Below are positions 7,471 through 16,609 of a stretch of DNA of 64,000 nt, in pieces. The notes below the pieces were generated by a model. The model worked only from the letters and a program-made list of their open reading frames with translations, searched no databases and was not told the origin of the DNA. Position 1 is the first letter of the stretch. Every line of letters begins with the position of its first letter. The DNA is from Motiliproteus sp965230185 (GTDB lineage: Bacteria > Pseudomonadota > Gammaproteobacteria > Pseudomonadales > Balneatricaceae), in NCBI GenBank assembly GCA_965230185.1, contig OZ245995.1, positions 1 to 64,000 on the forward strand, read 5' to 3'. Position numbers and translations under genes: made by a program.

Positions 7471-7842
7471 ATGAAGCAGTCTGCAACTCTCAGTCTATCG
7501 ATCTTACTGTCACTTCTTTCAGCCGTCAGCCTGGCCGATTCCGGCTATACCCTCATTCGCGGCGAGCAGTGGAGCGGCGTCAATATTGGTGGTTCCGCCC
7601 CGAGAACCCTGGATACGGTCTGCCAGGACAGGTCCTGCTTCAGGCTTCACCGCTACTACGGCCTGAATACCCAACTGTTGAAGCGATACGGAATCCGCGA
7701 TACTTCATTCAGTGAGCTGGCGAAAGTGAGCGAAGTGCTGGAAGCGGAGGAGAAGTTGCGGTTACCGCCGGATCTCGGTTATGAGCTCTATCAGAAGGCC
7801 TATCACGAATACATAATCGACAAGTTTAACAGCAGAAACTGA
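7471..7842 (+). CDS. Small exported protein of unknown function (123 aa)
   Basis: I do not recognise a family. The start at ATG 7471 is set by a strong GGAGG seven bases upstream. The first 22 residues form a classic Sec signal peptide ending SLA, cleavable before DSGYTLI. The mature part (about 100 residues) has two cysteines close together (TVCQDRSCFRLH), suggesting a periplasmic disulfide. A helical acidic stretch (LAKVSEVLEAEEKLRLP) and a tyrosine-rich end (YELYQKAYHEYIIDKF) follow. It stands alone between pyrE and the convergent his genes. Confidence 0.75.
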   Translation: MKQSATLSLSILLSLLSAVSLADSGYTLIRGEQWSGVNIGGSAPRTLDTVCQDRSCFRLHRYYGLNTQLLKRYGIRDTSFSELAKVSEVLEAEEKLRLPPDLGYELYQKAYHEYIIDKFNSRN

Positions 7843-7879
7843 CGGGCGATTCATACTGAAGTCTGCGCAGAGTGCAGTG

Positions 7880-7906
7880 GCTGCCTCCGTCGATGACTGA
7901 GGCAGC
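7880..7906. terminator. Hairpin between convergent 7471 gene and hisF
   Basis: A perfect 8-bp stem, GCTGCCTC with GAGGCAGC, lies in the 78-bp convergent spacer. The T-tract on the plus side is short (TATTT), so termination may be weak or shared. Confidence 0.5.
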
Positions 7907-7920
7907 TATTTAAGGGCCTG

Positions 7921-8694
7921 TCAGAGCCTGACTTCGATACCCTTAGCGCGCATATACTCTTTAGCTTCGGGGATGCTGTACTCGCCGAAGTGGAAGATAC
8001 TGGCAGCCAGCACCGCATCAGCCTTACCGTCAATGCAGCCTTCCACCAGATGATCGAGATTGCCGACACCGCCGGAGGCGATCACGGGGACCGATACCGC
8101 TTCGGAAATAGCCCGGGTAACACCGATGTCGTAACCGCCTTTTACACCGTCCTGGTCCATGCTGGTCAGCAGGATCTCGCCGGCTCCCAGTTCCACCATC
8201 TTCTCTGCCCATTCGACAGCGTCCAGACCGGTGGGTTTGCGACCGCCGTGGGTAAAGATCTCCCACTTGTCCTCTTCGCCGGGTCCGGACACCTTTTTGG
8301 CGTCGATGGCGACCACGATGCACTGGGAGCCGAAACGCTCGGCCGCTTCCCGGACAAATTCCGGATTAAATACCGCGGCGGTATTGATACTGACCTTATC
8401 GGCACCGGCATTCAGCATCCGACGGATATCATCACAGGTACGGATACCACCGCCGACGGTAAGCGGAATAAAGACCTGGCTGGCCATCTCTTCCACGGTA
8501 TGGACCATGGTGTCGCGATCTTCGTGGCTGGCGGTAATGTCTAGGAAGGTGATCTCGTCGGCACCCTGCTCGTCATAACGCCTGGCGACTTCCACCGGAT
8601 CGCCGGCGTCACGGATATCCACAAACTGAACCCCTTTCACCACCCGGCCGTTCTCAACGTCCAGACAGGGGATAATACGTTTTGCTAATGCCAT
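7921..8694 (-). CDS. hisF: Imidazole glycerol phosphate synthase, cyclase subunit HisF
   Basis: HisF is the (beta/alpha)8 cyclase that uses ammonia from HisH to form IGP and AICAR. The protein starts MALAKRIIPCLDVENGRVVKGV, which includes the catalytic first Asp. LTVGGGIRT, DKVSINTAAV, the second catalytic Asp in ILLTSMDQDGVKGGYD, and VPVIASGGVGNLDHL follow. At 257 residues it is the standard length. It is the last gene of the minus-strand group hisB-hisH-hisF. The spacer to hisH is 133 bp, and the hisA that usually lies there is absent. Confidence 0.97.
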   Translation of the reverse strand: MALAKRIIPCLDVENGRVVKGVQFVDIRDAGDPVEVARRYDEQGADEITFLDITASHEDRDTMVHTVEEMASQVFIPLTVGGGIRTCDDIRRMLNAGADKVSINTAAVFNPEFVREAAERFGSQCIVVAIDAKKVSGPGEEDKWEIFTHGGRKPTGLDAVEWAEKMVELGAGEILLTSMDQDGVKGGYDIGVTRAISEAVSVPVIASGGVGNLDHLVEGCIDGKADAVLAASIFHFGEYSIPEAKEYMRAKGIEVRL

Positions 8695-8827
8695 GGTTGT
8701 TTACCGTCTGAATTAATTATGGCCCTTACCGACCGGCTCTGCTGTCAGAGCGAATCCGGCTTAGGTTCAGCTATGAGGTCGTCGATTCCGGTGACAGACT
8801 GCGGCTCATAAGCGGCTGAATAGCTGA

Positions 8828-9475
8828 TCAGGCCTTACCATCCCAGTTAAGGAAGTTGCGCAACAGCTGCAGGCCGGGTTTCTGGCTCTTTTCCGGGTGG
8901 AACTGCACGGCAAAGACGTTACCTTCAGCCAGCGCCACATCAAATCTGACGCTGTACTCACAGGTCGCGGCGACCTGCTGCGGTTGCTCCGCCTTCACGT
9001 AATAGCTGTGGACAAAGTAGAAGCGGCTGCCGTCTTCGATGTCCTGCCACAACGGGTGACTGGTCTGCTGATACACCTGATTCCAGCCCATATGGGGGAC
9101 CTTCAGCTTGTCGCCTTTGTCATCCCGCAGATCGGTGCCAAAAAACAGGGTGTTGCCAGGGAAGAGATCGAGGCAGTCGACGCCATCATTTTCTTCGCTG
9201 TGTCGCATCAGCGCCTGGAAGCCGACGCAGATGCCGAGAAGCGGCTTACCGGAGTCGATCACCTGACGCACGATCTGATCGACGCCGAGACGCCGGATTT
9301 CACCCATGCAGTCACGGATGGCACCTACGCCGGGCAGCAGCACCCGATCGGCACTGAGTATCTGGTCAGGATCGGCGGTGACTCTTACTTCCACACCCGG
9401 CTGAACATGCTCCAGGGCCTTAGCCACGGAGTGCAGGTTGCCCATACCATAATCAATAACTGCTACGCTGCTCAT
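8828..9475 (-). CDS. hisH: Imidazole glycerol phosphate synthase, glutaminase subunit HisH
   Basis: This class I glutamine amidotransferase supplies ammonia to HisF. The catalytic triad is visible: Cys in LLGICVGFQAL, and His/Glu in FAVQFHPEKSQ near the end. The start SSVAVIDYGMGNLHSV is typical, as is the 215-residue length. The region KVPHMGWNQV matches the HisF interface loop. It lies 48 bp downstream of hisB on the same strand. Confidence 0.97.
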   Translation of the reverse strand: MSSVAVIDYGMGNLHSVAKALEHVQPGVEVRVTADPDQILSADRVLLPGVGAIRDCMGEIRRLGVDQIVRQVIDSGKPLLGICVGFQALMRHSEENDGVDCLDLFPGNTLFFGTDLRDDKGDKLKVPHMGWNQVYQQTSHPLWQDIEDGSRFYFVHSYYVKAEQPQQVAATCEYSVRFDVALAEGNVFAVQFHPEKSQKPGLQLLRNFLNWDGKA

Positions 9476-9523
9476 TGTTGTCTCTGTCCTCTTCGAAAGC
9501 CGGTCGCTGGGATCGACGGGCTT

Positions 9524-10117
9524 CTACAGTGAGCCTTTGGTGGAAGGCATCATGCCCGCCATGCGGGGATCCGGGGTCAACGCCATACGCAGGGCACGAC
9601 CGAATGCCTTGAACACGGTTTCTGCCTGGTGGTGGGCGTTCTTGCCTTTCAGGTTGTCGATATGCAGGGTGACGCCGGCGTGATTGACGAAGCCCTGGAA
9701 GAACTCACCGAACAGCTCCACGTCGAGGGTGCCGATATTGCCCCGGGTAAAGGGGATATCCATCTGCAGACCAGGGCGGCCGGAGAAATCCACCACCACC
9801 CGTGACAGGGCTTCATCCAGCGGTACGTAAGCGTGGCCGTAGCGGGTGATCCCTTTCTTGTCGCCCACGGCTTTCGCAAATGCCTGACCCAGAGTAATAC
9901 CGATATCTTCGACGGTATGGTGATCGTCGATATGGAGATCGCCCCGGGCATCAATATCCAGATCGATCAGCCCGTGGCGGGCGATCTGGTCCATCATATG
10001 TTCGAGAAAAGGAACGCCGGTGTCTGCCCGGAAGATGCCCGAACCATCAAGGTTGATCTTAACGGTAATCTGGGTTTCCAGGGTGTTACGGGTGACGCTG
10101 GCCTGACGCTCAGACAT
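9524..10117 (-). CDS. hisB: Imidazoleglycerol-phosphate dehydratase
   Basis: This is the monofunctional dehydratase (197 residues, no HisB-N phosphatase domain), as in Pseudomonas rather than E. coli. Mn-binding motifs are visible: IDDHHTVEDIGI and KNAHHQAETVFKAFGRAL. The C-terminal DPRMAGMMPSTKGSL is the family end. It heads the minus-strand his group; a TATAAT element at 10150-10155 (minus strand) lies about 35 bp before the start. Confidence 0.97.
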   Translation of the reverse strand: MSERQASVTRNTLETQITVKINLDGSGIFRADTGVPFLEHMMDQIARHGLIDLDIDARGDLHIDDHHTVEDIGITLGQAFAKAVGDKKGITRYGHAYVPLDEALSRVVVDFSGRPGLQMDIPFTRGNIGTLDVELFGEFFQGFVNHAGVTLHIDNLKGKNAHHQAETVFKAFGRALRMALTPDPRMAGMMPSTKGSL

Positions 10118-10149
10118 GGTGTTCTCCGGTTGCTGAAAGCGAGCGCCAT

Positions 10150-10155
10150 ATTATA
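10150..10155 (-). promoter_or_regulatory. Probable -10 element of the hisB-hisH-hisF unit
   Basis: On the minus strand the sequence reads TATAAT, a perfect -10 hexamer 33 bp before the hisB ATG. No good -35 was found at 16-18 bp, so an activator or a weak -35 is likely. Confidence 0.5.
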
Positions 10156-10306
10156 CAGCTTTGTAACGGATCTATGAATGCCTCCGGAGTGGTGGAGGTG
10201 GGGTCGGGAAGTAATTGTTCTGATAGCTTTTTACCTATGCTGTGGTAGCGATTGCGGCTAAGATAAATCTCAGTCGTGACTGGAAATTGTTTTACCGGAG
10301 GGATAC

Positions 10307-12424
10307 ATGAAAGCCTTACTGAAAGTGCTTGCCGGACTGGTTCTGTTGCTGGTCGTTGCCCTGGTCGCCGTGGCGCTGGTGTTCGATCCCAATGATTATA
10401 AGGCCGAGATTAAAGAGCTGGCCCGGGATAAAGCCTCACTGGAGCTGGAAATTGACGGAGATATCGGCTGGTCTCTGTTCCCGACCCTGGGGCTGGAACT
10501 GCCACAGGTCGAAGCTCGCAGTCTCGACGGTAAACCGCTGGCATCGCTGCAACAGGCAAGGGTCGCCGTCAGCCTGACGGCGCTGATGCAGGGTAAAGTC
10601 CAGATGAGCGGTGTGCTGGTGGATGGCCTTAAGCTGGCCATTGTCGCGCCCGCCGAGGGTGAGCAGGAGCAGACCGGAAAAGCTCCTGCAGCCGGGGATG
10701 CCGACGGTACAGAGCCCGCCGGTGGCCTGCAGCTGGATGTTGGCAATGTCGATATCCGCAACGCCGATATCAGTTACGAAGATCCGAATACCGGCCGTAA
10801 ACTGGTGCTGAGCGACTTCAACTTCAGCGGTCAGGGGGTGGTCAGCCAGCAGGCTTTCCCGGCGGCCATGGATTTCAGGCTGGATATCTACGAAGGGGCG
10901 GCGCAGCCCGTGCTCAGTCTTGAGACTGAACTGGAGACCCGGTTGTTCCTCGATACCGCCAGCAACCTGTTCAAAGCCAGCGGCCTGGCTCTGGCGGTCA
11001 GGCTGCAGGGGGATGCCTTTGCGGGTCAGACTGTGCCGGTCAGTCTGAAGAGTGATCTGATCGCAGATCTGGCGGCTGACAGCGCACAGATCAAAGGACT
11101 GACCCTGAGTCTGGCGGATCTGACGCTGACCGCTGATATTGACGTGAAACAGATGAGCCGTGCTCCACAACTGGCCGGCCAGTTGCAAGTCGCCGCCTTC
11201 GACCTGAATCAGCTGCTACAGGCGCTGGGCCAGGCACCGGTCGAAACCCGCGATGCCGGGGCGCTGAAGCAGGTGGCTTTCTCCACCACCCTGGCGGGGC
11301 CTGCCAATACTCTGGGCCTGACTGAGTTGCAGCTGCAGCTGGATGACACCCGGTTTACCGGTGAGATCAGTTACGACCTGGCCAGCGGCGCGCAGAATAT
11401 CCGATTGCAGGGGGATAGCATCGATCTCGACCGCTATATGCCGCCTGCCAAAGAGCAGCCGGCGACCGATGGCAGTGGTGAGGGCGGTGCGGCCGGTGGT
11501 GAGCGTTATCCGAAAACGCCGCTGCTGCCGGTCGAGACGCTGCGGGCGCTGAATCTGGACGCTGAGGTGGGGCTGGGCCAGTTGCAGGCATCCGGTCTAA
11601 AACTGTCGGAACTGAAACTGCTGGTCAATGCGAAGGACGGCCTGGTGAAGGTCAGCAAAATAGCCGCGCAACTCTATGACGGCTCCTTTGACCACAATGC
11701 GGTGATTGATGCCCGCAAAACACCGCTGACAATGACCATCAATAAGCAGGTCAGCCAGCTACAGCTGGGCGGCATGCTGCAGGATCTGGCGGACAAGGAT
11801 CTGTTTTCCGGTGTCTTCAATATGAAGGGCAACTACCGGACCTCGGGTAACTCTGTTTATGACATCGTCCACAGTCTGGACGGTAAGATGGACTTCAGTG
11901 TTAAAGACGGTCGCCTGAAAGGCGTCAACCTGGTGGATAAGCTGTGCAGCGGCATTCTGCAGCTGCAGGGAAAAACCCCGGATGCGTCCACCGTTGCCGA
12001 TTATACCGAGTTCAGTAATCTCAGCGGCAGCGTCAACATGAACGACGGGGTGCTGGACAACCGGGACCTGAAAGCGGCCCTGGTCGGTGTTAACCTTGGT
12101 GGCGCCGGTCAGGTGGATCTGCCGAAAGAAGCGCTGGATTACGGCCTTTCGCTGACCATTCTGCAGGAGCTGAAAGGGCCGAACTGTCAGATCGACAATA
12201 AGCTGCATAATCTCTCTTTCCCGCTGCGCTGCGCCGGTGGTTTTGACGATGCACCGACCGATATGTGTGGCCCGGACAAAGCCGCCATGAAGCAGGTGCT
12301 GGCTGACCTGGGAGCGAAAGAGATCGAAGAGAAGGCCAGAGCGAAGGTTGAAGAAAAGAAAGAAGCGGTTAAAGAAAAGCTGGAAGAGAAGCTGAAAGGT
12401 AAATTCAAAGGCCTGTTTAACTGA
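10307..12424 (+). CDS. asmA: AsmA family protein
   Basis: AsmA-like proteins are inner-membrane-anchored periplasmic proteins linked to phospholipid transport and outer-membrane assembly. The N-terminus has one membrane segment (LAGLVLLLVVALVAVALVF, about residues 8-27). The AsmA start pattern FDPNDYKAEIKELARDK follows, and then GWSLFPTLGLELPQVE. The C-terminal AsmA_2 region includes NMKGNYRTSG. The last 40 residues are a charged Lys/Glu coiled coil. At 705 residues the length is normal. Start ATG has GGAGGGATAC upstream. It lies before mutY as in Pseudomonas. Confidence 0.93.
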   Translation: MKALLKVLAGLVLLLVVALVAVALVFDPNDYKAEIKELARDKASLELEIDGDIGWSLFPTLGLELPQVEARSLDGKPLASLQQARVAVSLTALMQGKVQMSGVLVDGLKLAIVAPAEGEQEQTGKAPAAGDADGTEPAGGLQLDVGNVDIRNADISYEDPNTGRKLVLSDFNFSGQGVVSQQAFPAAMDFRLDIYEGAAQPVLSLETELETRLFLDTASNLFKASGLALAVRLQGDAFAGQTVPVSLKSDLIADLAADSAQIKGLTLSLADLTLTADIDVKQMSRAPQLAGQLQVAAFDLNQLLQALGQAPVETRDAGALKQVAFSTTLAGPANTLGLTELQLQLDDTRFTGEISYDLASGAQNIRLQGDSIDLDRYMPPAKEQPATDGSGEGGAAGGERYPKTPLLPVETLRALNLDAEVGLGQLQASGLKLSELKLLVNAKDGLVKVSKIAAQLYDGSFDHNAVIDARKTPLTMTINKQVSQLQLGGMLQDLADKDLFSGVFNMKGNYRTSGNSVYDIVHSLDGKMDFSVKDGRLKGVNLVDKLCSGILQLQGKTPDASTVADYTEFSNLSGSVNMNDGVLDNRDLKAALVGVNLGGAGQVDLPKEALDYGLSLTILQELKGPNCQIDNKLHNLSFPLRCAGGFDDAPTDMCGPDKAAMKQVLADLGAKEIEEKARAKVEEKKEAVKEKLEEKLKGKFKGLFN

Positions 12425-12525
12425 TTCACCGGCTGTCCTTTCTGATCCGGGTGCTGCAAAGCTGGCCATAGCGGCTGTTTTGCGGCACCCTCGGCGCTTT
12501 AGTGAATTATCTGAAGCCCTTCTCT

Positions 12526-13578
12526 ATGCAACCGGAACTGTTTCAACGGGCGGTGCTCGACTGGTTTGACGAGCACGGCCGTAAAGACCTGCCCTGGCAA
12601 CAGCAACTGACCCCTTATGCCGTCTGGGTGTCGGAAATTATGCTCCAGCAGACTCAGGTAGCGACGGTCATCCCCTACTATCAGCGCTTTATGGCGGCCT
12701 TCCCGGATGTACAGTCGCTGGCGGCGGCGGAGCTGGATCAGGTACTGCACCTGTGGACCGGACTGGGCTACTACGCACGGGCTCGCAATCTGCACAAAAC
12801 CGCAAAGCTGGTGGCGGAGACCCGGGCGGGAGCATTTCCGACCAGCCTCGCGGAGATGGAAGCGCTGCCCGGCATCGGTCGCTCCACCGCCGGCGCCATT
12901 CTGTCTATCTCCGGTGGAATTCGGGCACCGATTCTGGACGGCAACGTTAAGCGGGTGCTGGCCCGTTTTGAAGCCGTTCCCGGCTGGTACGGAAAAACAC
13001 CGGTACTGAACAGGTTGTGGGAATACGCCGAGCGCTATACGCCTGAGCGGCGGGTCGGTGATTATACCCAGGCGATGATGGATCTGGGGGCCACCGTCTG
13101 TACCCGCAGCCGGCCGACCTGCCTGCTCTGTCCACTGGTGGCGGATTGTAAGGCCCATCGGGCCGGGGCAACGGATCGTTACCCGGAACCGCGTCCGAAG
13201 AAGACAATACCCCTGAAGCAGAGCTGGATGCTGCTGTTACTGGATGATAAACGGCAGGTGATGCTCCGGCAGCGACCTCCCAGCGGCATCTGGGGCGGGC
13301 TCTGGTGTTTTCCGGAGTATGCCTCGGAAGCGGAACTGAACGAGGCGGCCGAGGAGCTGGGAGCGGTCGACTCTGAACAGGCTGTGGCGGCATTTACCCA
13401 TACCTTCAGCCACTATCAACTGCGGGTCTTTCCGCGAGTGATGCGGCTCGGCGGGCAGTGTCGTCAGGTTCAGGAAAGCGCAGCGACTCTGTGGTGCAGC
13501 CCGGCCAGCCCTGCCGAAGTGGGGCTGGCGGCGCCGGTGAAGCGATTGCTGGACCAACTGATCGAAGAAGCGGTGTAA
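12526..13578 (+). CDS. mutY: A/G-specific adenine DNA glycosylase MutY
   Basis: MutY removes adenine mispaired with 8-oxoguanine. Visible parts are GRKDLPWQ, SEIMLQQTQV with the catalytic glutamate, and the helix-hairpin-helix LPGIGRSTAGAIL. They are followed by the catalytic Asp in ILDGNVKRVLAR and the 4Fe-4S cysteine set CTRSRPTCLLCPLVADC (C-x6-C-x2-C-x5-C). A C-terminal NUDIX-like domain (PPSGIWGGLWCFPE, TFSHYQLRV) recognises 8-oxoG. I choose ATG 12526 by family alignment; an in-frame GTG at 12502 would add eight residues. yggX follows as usual. Confidence 0.96.
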   Translation: MQPELFQRAVLDWFDEHGRKDLPWQQQLTPYAVWVSEIMLQQTQVATVIPYYQRFMAAFPDVQSLAAAELDQVLHLWTGLGYYARARNLHKTAKLVAETRAGAFPTSLAEMEALPGIGRSTAGAILSISGGIRAPILDGNVKRVLARFEAVPGWYGKTPVLNRLWEYAERYTPERRVGDYTQAMMDLGATVCTRSRPTCLLCPLVADCKAHRAGATDRYPEPRPKKTIPLKQSWMLLLLDDKRQVMLRQRPPSGIWGGLWCFPEYASEAELNEAAEELGAVDSEQAVAAFTHTFSHYQLRVFPRVMRLGGQCRQVQESAATLWCSPASPAEVGLAAPVKRLLDQLIEEAV

Positions 13579-13727
13579 CCTGGTCACTGCCGCGATCGGC
13601 AACCTCACCGATAACAGAGTTCTGTCCAGGCTGAGGAGGCCAGGTTAGAATGTGGGGCACTCTTTTACGAGGCCCTCAGGTTTACAACGCCCACAGGGCT
13701 GCTAGCAGACAGGAGCAGAGTTCCGCT

Positions 13728-14000
13728 ATGACTCGCATGGTAATGTGCAGGAAATACAAGCAAGAGATGGAAGGTCTGGATCGGCCGCCCTACCCGGGAG
13801 CCAAAGGCCAGGAGATCTTTGAGAACGTGTCGAAACAGGCCTGGCTGGAGTGGCTGGAGCATCAGACCCGTCTGATCAATGAAAAACATATGAATATGAT
13901 GGATCCGGCTTCACGAACCTTCCTGACTGAGCAGATGGATAAATTCCTTTCCGGTGAGGAATTTGAACAGGCCGAAGGCTACGTGCCGGAGAAAAAGTGA
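13728..14000 (+). CDS. yggX: Fe(II)-trafficking protein YggX
   Basis: A 90-residue member of the YggX family, which protects iron-sulfur proteins from oxidation. It begins MTRMVMCRKYKQEMEGLDRPPYPG with the conserved Cys7. It continues through AWLEWLEHQTRLINEK, and NMMDPASRTFLTEQMDKFL is close to invariant. The start has AGGAGCAG upstream; the longer open frame from 13650 is not supported. It forms a pair with mutY, the most common neighbourhood. Convergent with tex. Confidence 0.96.
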   Translation: MTRMVMCRKYKQEMEGLDRPPYPGAKGQEIFENVSKQAWLEWLEHQTRLINEKHMNMMDPASRTFLTEQMDKFLSGEEFEQAEGYVPEKK

Positions 14001-14069
14001 GTTTTTACCGGCTCCGGAACGCCGTCGGCTGACGGTGCTCCGGACTGGCCTGTGCTGCAGGTTACTCTT

Positions 14070-16400
14070 CTAAAGCCTCTTACCTTTGCGGGCTCGGGCA
14101 AAACTCTCAGCCAGAGTGCCCTGGCCGCTGCCGGACCGGTTATCGGAGCCGGATCGCTGTTTTCCCCGGTTCTTCCCGGATCCTCTGTTTTCCTGCTGCT
14201 TGCGGGGCTGAGACGTGCTGACTCTGTCCGATGCTACCGGCGATGATGGCTGATCGGAGCCTTCCGTTTTCATGCTGAGGGCAATGCGGCGCCGATCCCG
14301 GTCCACCTCCAGCACTCGCACCCGGACAATATCACCGGTACTGACAATATCATGGGGATCCTTTACAAAACGATCCGCCAGTGCCGAGATATGGACCAGT
14401 CCGTCCTGGTGGACACCGATATCGACAAAGGCGCCGAAATTGGTAACGTTGGTGACCACGCCCTCCAGCCGCATGCCCGGCTTCAGGTCGGCGATCTCCT
14501 CGACGCCCTCCTGAAAATCAGCGGTCTTAAACTCGGGTCGCGGATCGCGTCCGGGTTTTTCCAGTTCCCGCAGAATATCGCGAACGGTGTATTCGCCGAA
14601 CTGATCGTCGACATAGTCGGCGGGGTTGAGGCTGCGCAGAAAGGTTTCATCGCCGATCAGGGACGCCAGCGAACGAGCCTGGCGGCGGGCGATCTCTTTG
14701 ACCAGGCCATAGGCTTCCGGATGGACCGAAGAGCCGTCCAGCGGCTGGGTGGCCCGGGGGATGCGCAGAAAGCCGGCGGCCTGTTCGAAGGCCCTGGGTC
14801 CCAGTCGCGGAACCTTTTTCAGTTCGCTGCGGCTGTCGAAGGCGCCCTGCTGATCACGGAATTCAACGATGTTGCGGGCCAGTGTTGGAGTCAGGCCGGA
14901 GACATGGCAGAGCAGTGCCTCCGAGGCGGTATTGAGGTCCACTCCCACGGCATTGACGCAATCCTCTACCACGCTGTCGAGACTGCCCGCCAGCTGATTC
15001 TGATTGACGTCATGCTGGTACTGGCCGACGCCGATCGCTTTCGGTTCGATCTTGACCAGTTCCGCCAGCGGATCCTGCAGACGTCGGGCAATGGAGACCG
15101 CGCCGCGGATGCTGACATCGAGATCGGGAAATTCCCTGGCCGCCAGCTCAGAGGCTGAATAAACCGAGGCGCCGGCCTCGCTGACCACCAGTTTACGGGC
15201 GTTGATCTCCGGGTGTTTCTTCAGCAGCTCGGCCGCCAGTCTGTCGGTCTCCCTGGAACCGGTACCGTTGCCGATGCTGATAAGCTCAACGTTGTGACGC
15301 TGGCACAGTCGGGCCAGGGTACTGATCGCTTCGTCCCAGCGGTTGCGGGGCACATGGGGATAGATCGTCGCCTGGTCCACCATTTTTCCGGTGGCATCCA
15401 CGACGGCTACCTTGACTCCGGTTCGCAGTCCGGGGTCCAGTCCCATAGTGGCTTTCAGTCCGGCCGGCGCTGCCAGCAACAGCTGCTTCAGGTTGCGGGC
15501 GAATACCCGGATCGCTTCCGTTTCGGCCGCTTCTCTGGCCCGATTGATCAGCTCTTTTTCGAGTTGTGGGCCCAGTTTTCGTTTCCAGCACTGACGGACG
15601 ACGGCCTTCAACCAGACTCCGGCTGCTCCATCCGGATTCAGCCGCCAGAAATTACTGATACGCTGTTCCGGTTCCAGCTCTTCAGACGGTTGCAGGGCCA
15701 CCTTCAGGATGCCCTCACGCTGGCCTCGCAGAATGGCCAGCAGGCGGTGGGAGGGAATCCTGCGAATCGCCTCCTGATGATCGAAATAATCACTGAAGCG
15801 GGCCCCTTCCTCTTCTTTCTTTTTTACCACCCGGGATGCCAGAGTGGCTTCATTCCACAGCCAGTCCCGCAGCTGACCCACCAGTTCCGGGGCTTCGCCG
15901 AACTGTTCAATGAGAATGGCGGCGGCTCCCTCCAACACGAGCTCTGCGTTGTCGAAGCCGGCTTCGCTATTGATATATTCTGCCGCCAGCTGCTGCGGAT
16001 TAACGTTGCCTTTCTGCAGCTGCTCGGTCAGTGGCGCGATGCCGGCTTCCCGGGCAATCTGTGCTTTTGTACGGCGTTTACTCTTATAGGGCTGGTAAAG
16101 GTCTTCAAGTCGGGTTCGGGTATCGGCGCTCTGTAACTTCTGTCTCAGTTCCGGAGTCAGTTTGCCCTGCTCCTCCAGGATCTGAACAATGCTGTCGCGG
16201 CGATCGTTAAGGTCACGATAATAGCTCAGCCGGCTCTGCAACTGGCGTAACTGGGTATCGTCCAGAGCGCCGGTTGCCTCTTTTCGATAACGGGCAATAA
16301 AGGGTACCGTGGCGCCTTCATCCAGCAGCCTGATGGCGGCTTCCACCTGTTGTGTGCGGGCATCGATGTGATCGGCTATCAGTCGGGCAATGGTGGTCAT
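14070..16400 (-). CDS. tex: Transcription accessory protein Tex
   Basis: Tex is a nucleic-acid-binding protein linked to transcription and RNA decay. The 776-residue protein shows the N-terminal helical domain (VPFIARYRKEATGALDD) and the YqgF/RuvC-like domain (MGLDPGLRTGVKVAVVD, about residue 320). The double HhH region (VDLNTASEALLCHVSGL and KKVPRLGPRAFEQAAGFLR) follows. The S1 RNA-binding domain (EGVVTNVTNFGAFVDIGV, about 640-710) is near the end. A low-complexity Ser/Gly/Arg/Lys tail of about 60 residues ends RARKGKRL. Stands alone. Confidence 0.97.
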   Translation of the reverse strand: MTTIARLIADHIDARTQQVEAAIRLLDEGATVPFIARYRKEATGALDDTQLRQLQSRLSYYRDLNDRRDSIVQILEEQGKLTPELRQKLQSADTRTRLEDLYQPYKSKRRTKAQIAREAGIAPLTEQLQKGNVNPQQLAAEYINSEAGFDNAELVLEGAAAILIEQFGEAPELVGQLRDWLWNEATLASRVVKKKEEEGARFSDYFDHQEAIRRIPSHRLLAILRGQREGILKVALQPSEELEPEQRISNFWRLNPDGAAGVWLKAVVRQCWKRKLGPQLEKELINRAREAAETEAIRVFARNLKQLLLAAPAGLKATMGLDPGLRTGVKVAVVDATGKMVDQATIYPHVPRNRWDEAISTLARLCQRHNVELISIGNGTGSRETDRLAAELLKKHPEINARKLVVSEAGASVYSASELAAREFPDLDVSIRGAVSIARRLQDPLAELVKIEPKAIGVGQYQHDVNQNQLAGSLDSVVEDCVNAVGVDLNTASEALLCHVSGLTPTLARNIVEFRDQQGAFDSRSELKKVPRLGPRAFEQAAGFLRIPRATQPLDGSSVHPEAYGLVKEIARRQARSLASLIGDETFLRSLNPADYVDDQFGEYTVRDILRELEKPGRDPRPEFKTADFQEGVEEIADLKPGMRLEGVVTNVTNFGAFVDIGVHQDGLVHISALADRFVKDPHDIVSTGDIVRVRVLEVDRDRRRIALSMKTEGSDQPSSPVASDRVSTSQPRKQQENRGSGKNRGKQRSGSDNRSGSGQGTLAESFARARKGKRL

Positions 16401-16609
16401 ACAGCGTATCCGGGGTTACAGGTCAGGAATTCCGGAACAGTGCCGGCAGCGGCTTTCAGGGGATCGCGGCTGCGGATACGAACTGTCCGGGCAGAGCCGC
16501 AGTATAGCCAGCGACCACCGGGCAGGGGAATGCCGGGGTAGCCGGTTGCCGGCTGCTTTTTAGTACTATTGAGAATAAACTGTGACTATCAGAAGTTCCG
16601 GAATGTCTG

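Noticed and set aside
8740..8830. Short minus-strand stretch reading VTGIDDL between hisH and hisF as a hisA remnant
   Set aside because: The match to the SGGVxxxDDL motif of HisA is only seven residues, with no other similarity, so chance is more likely.
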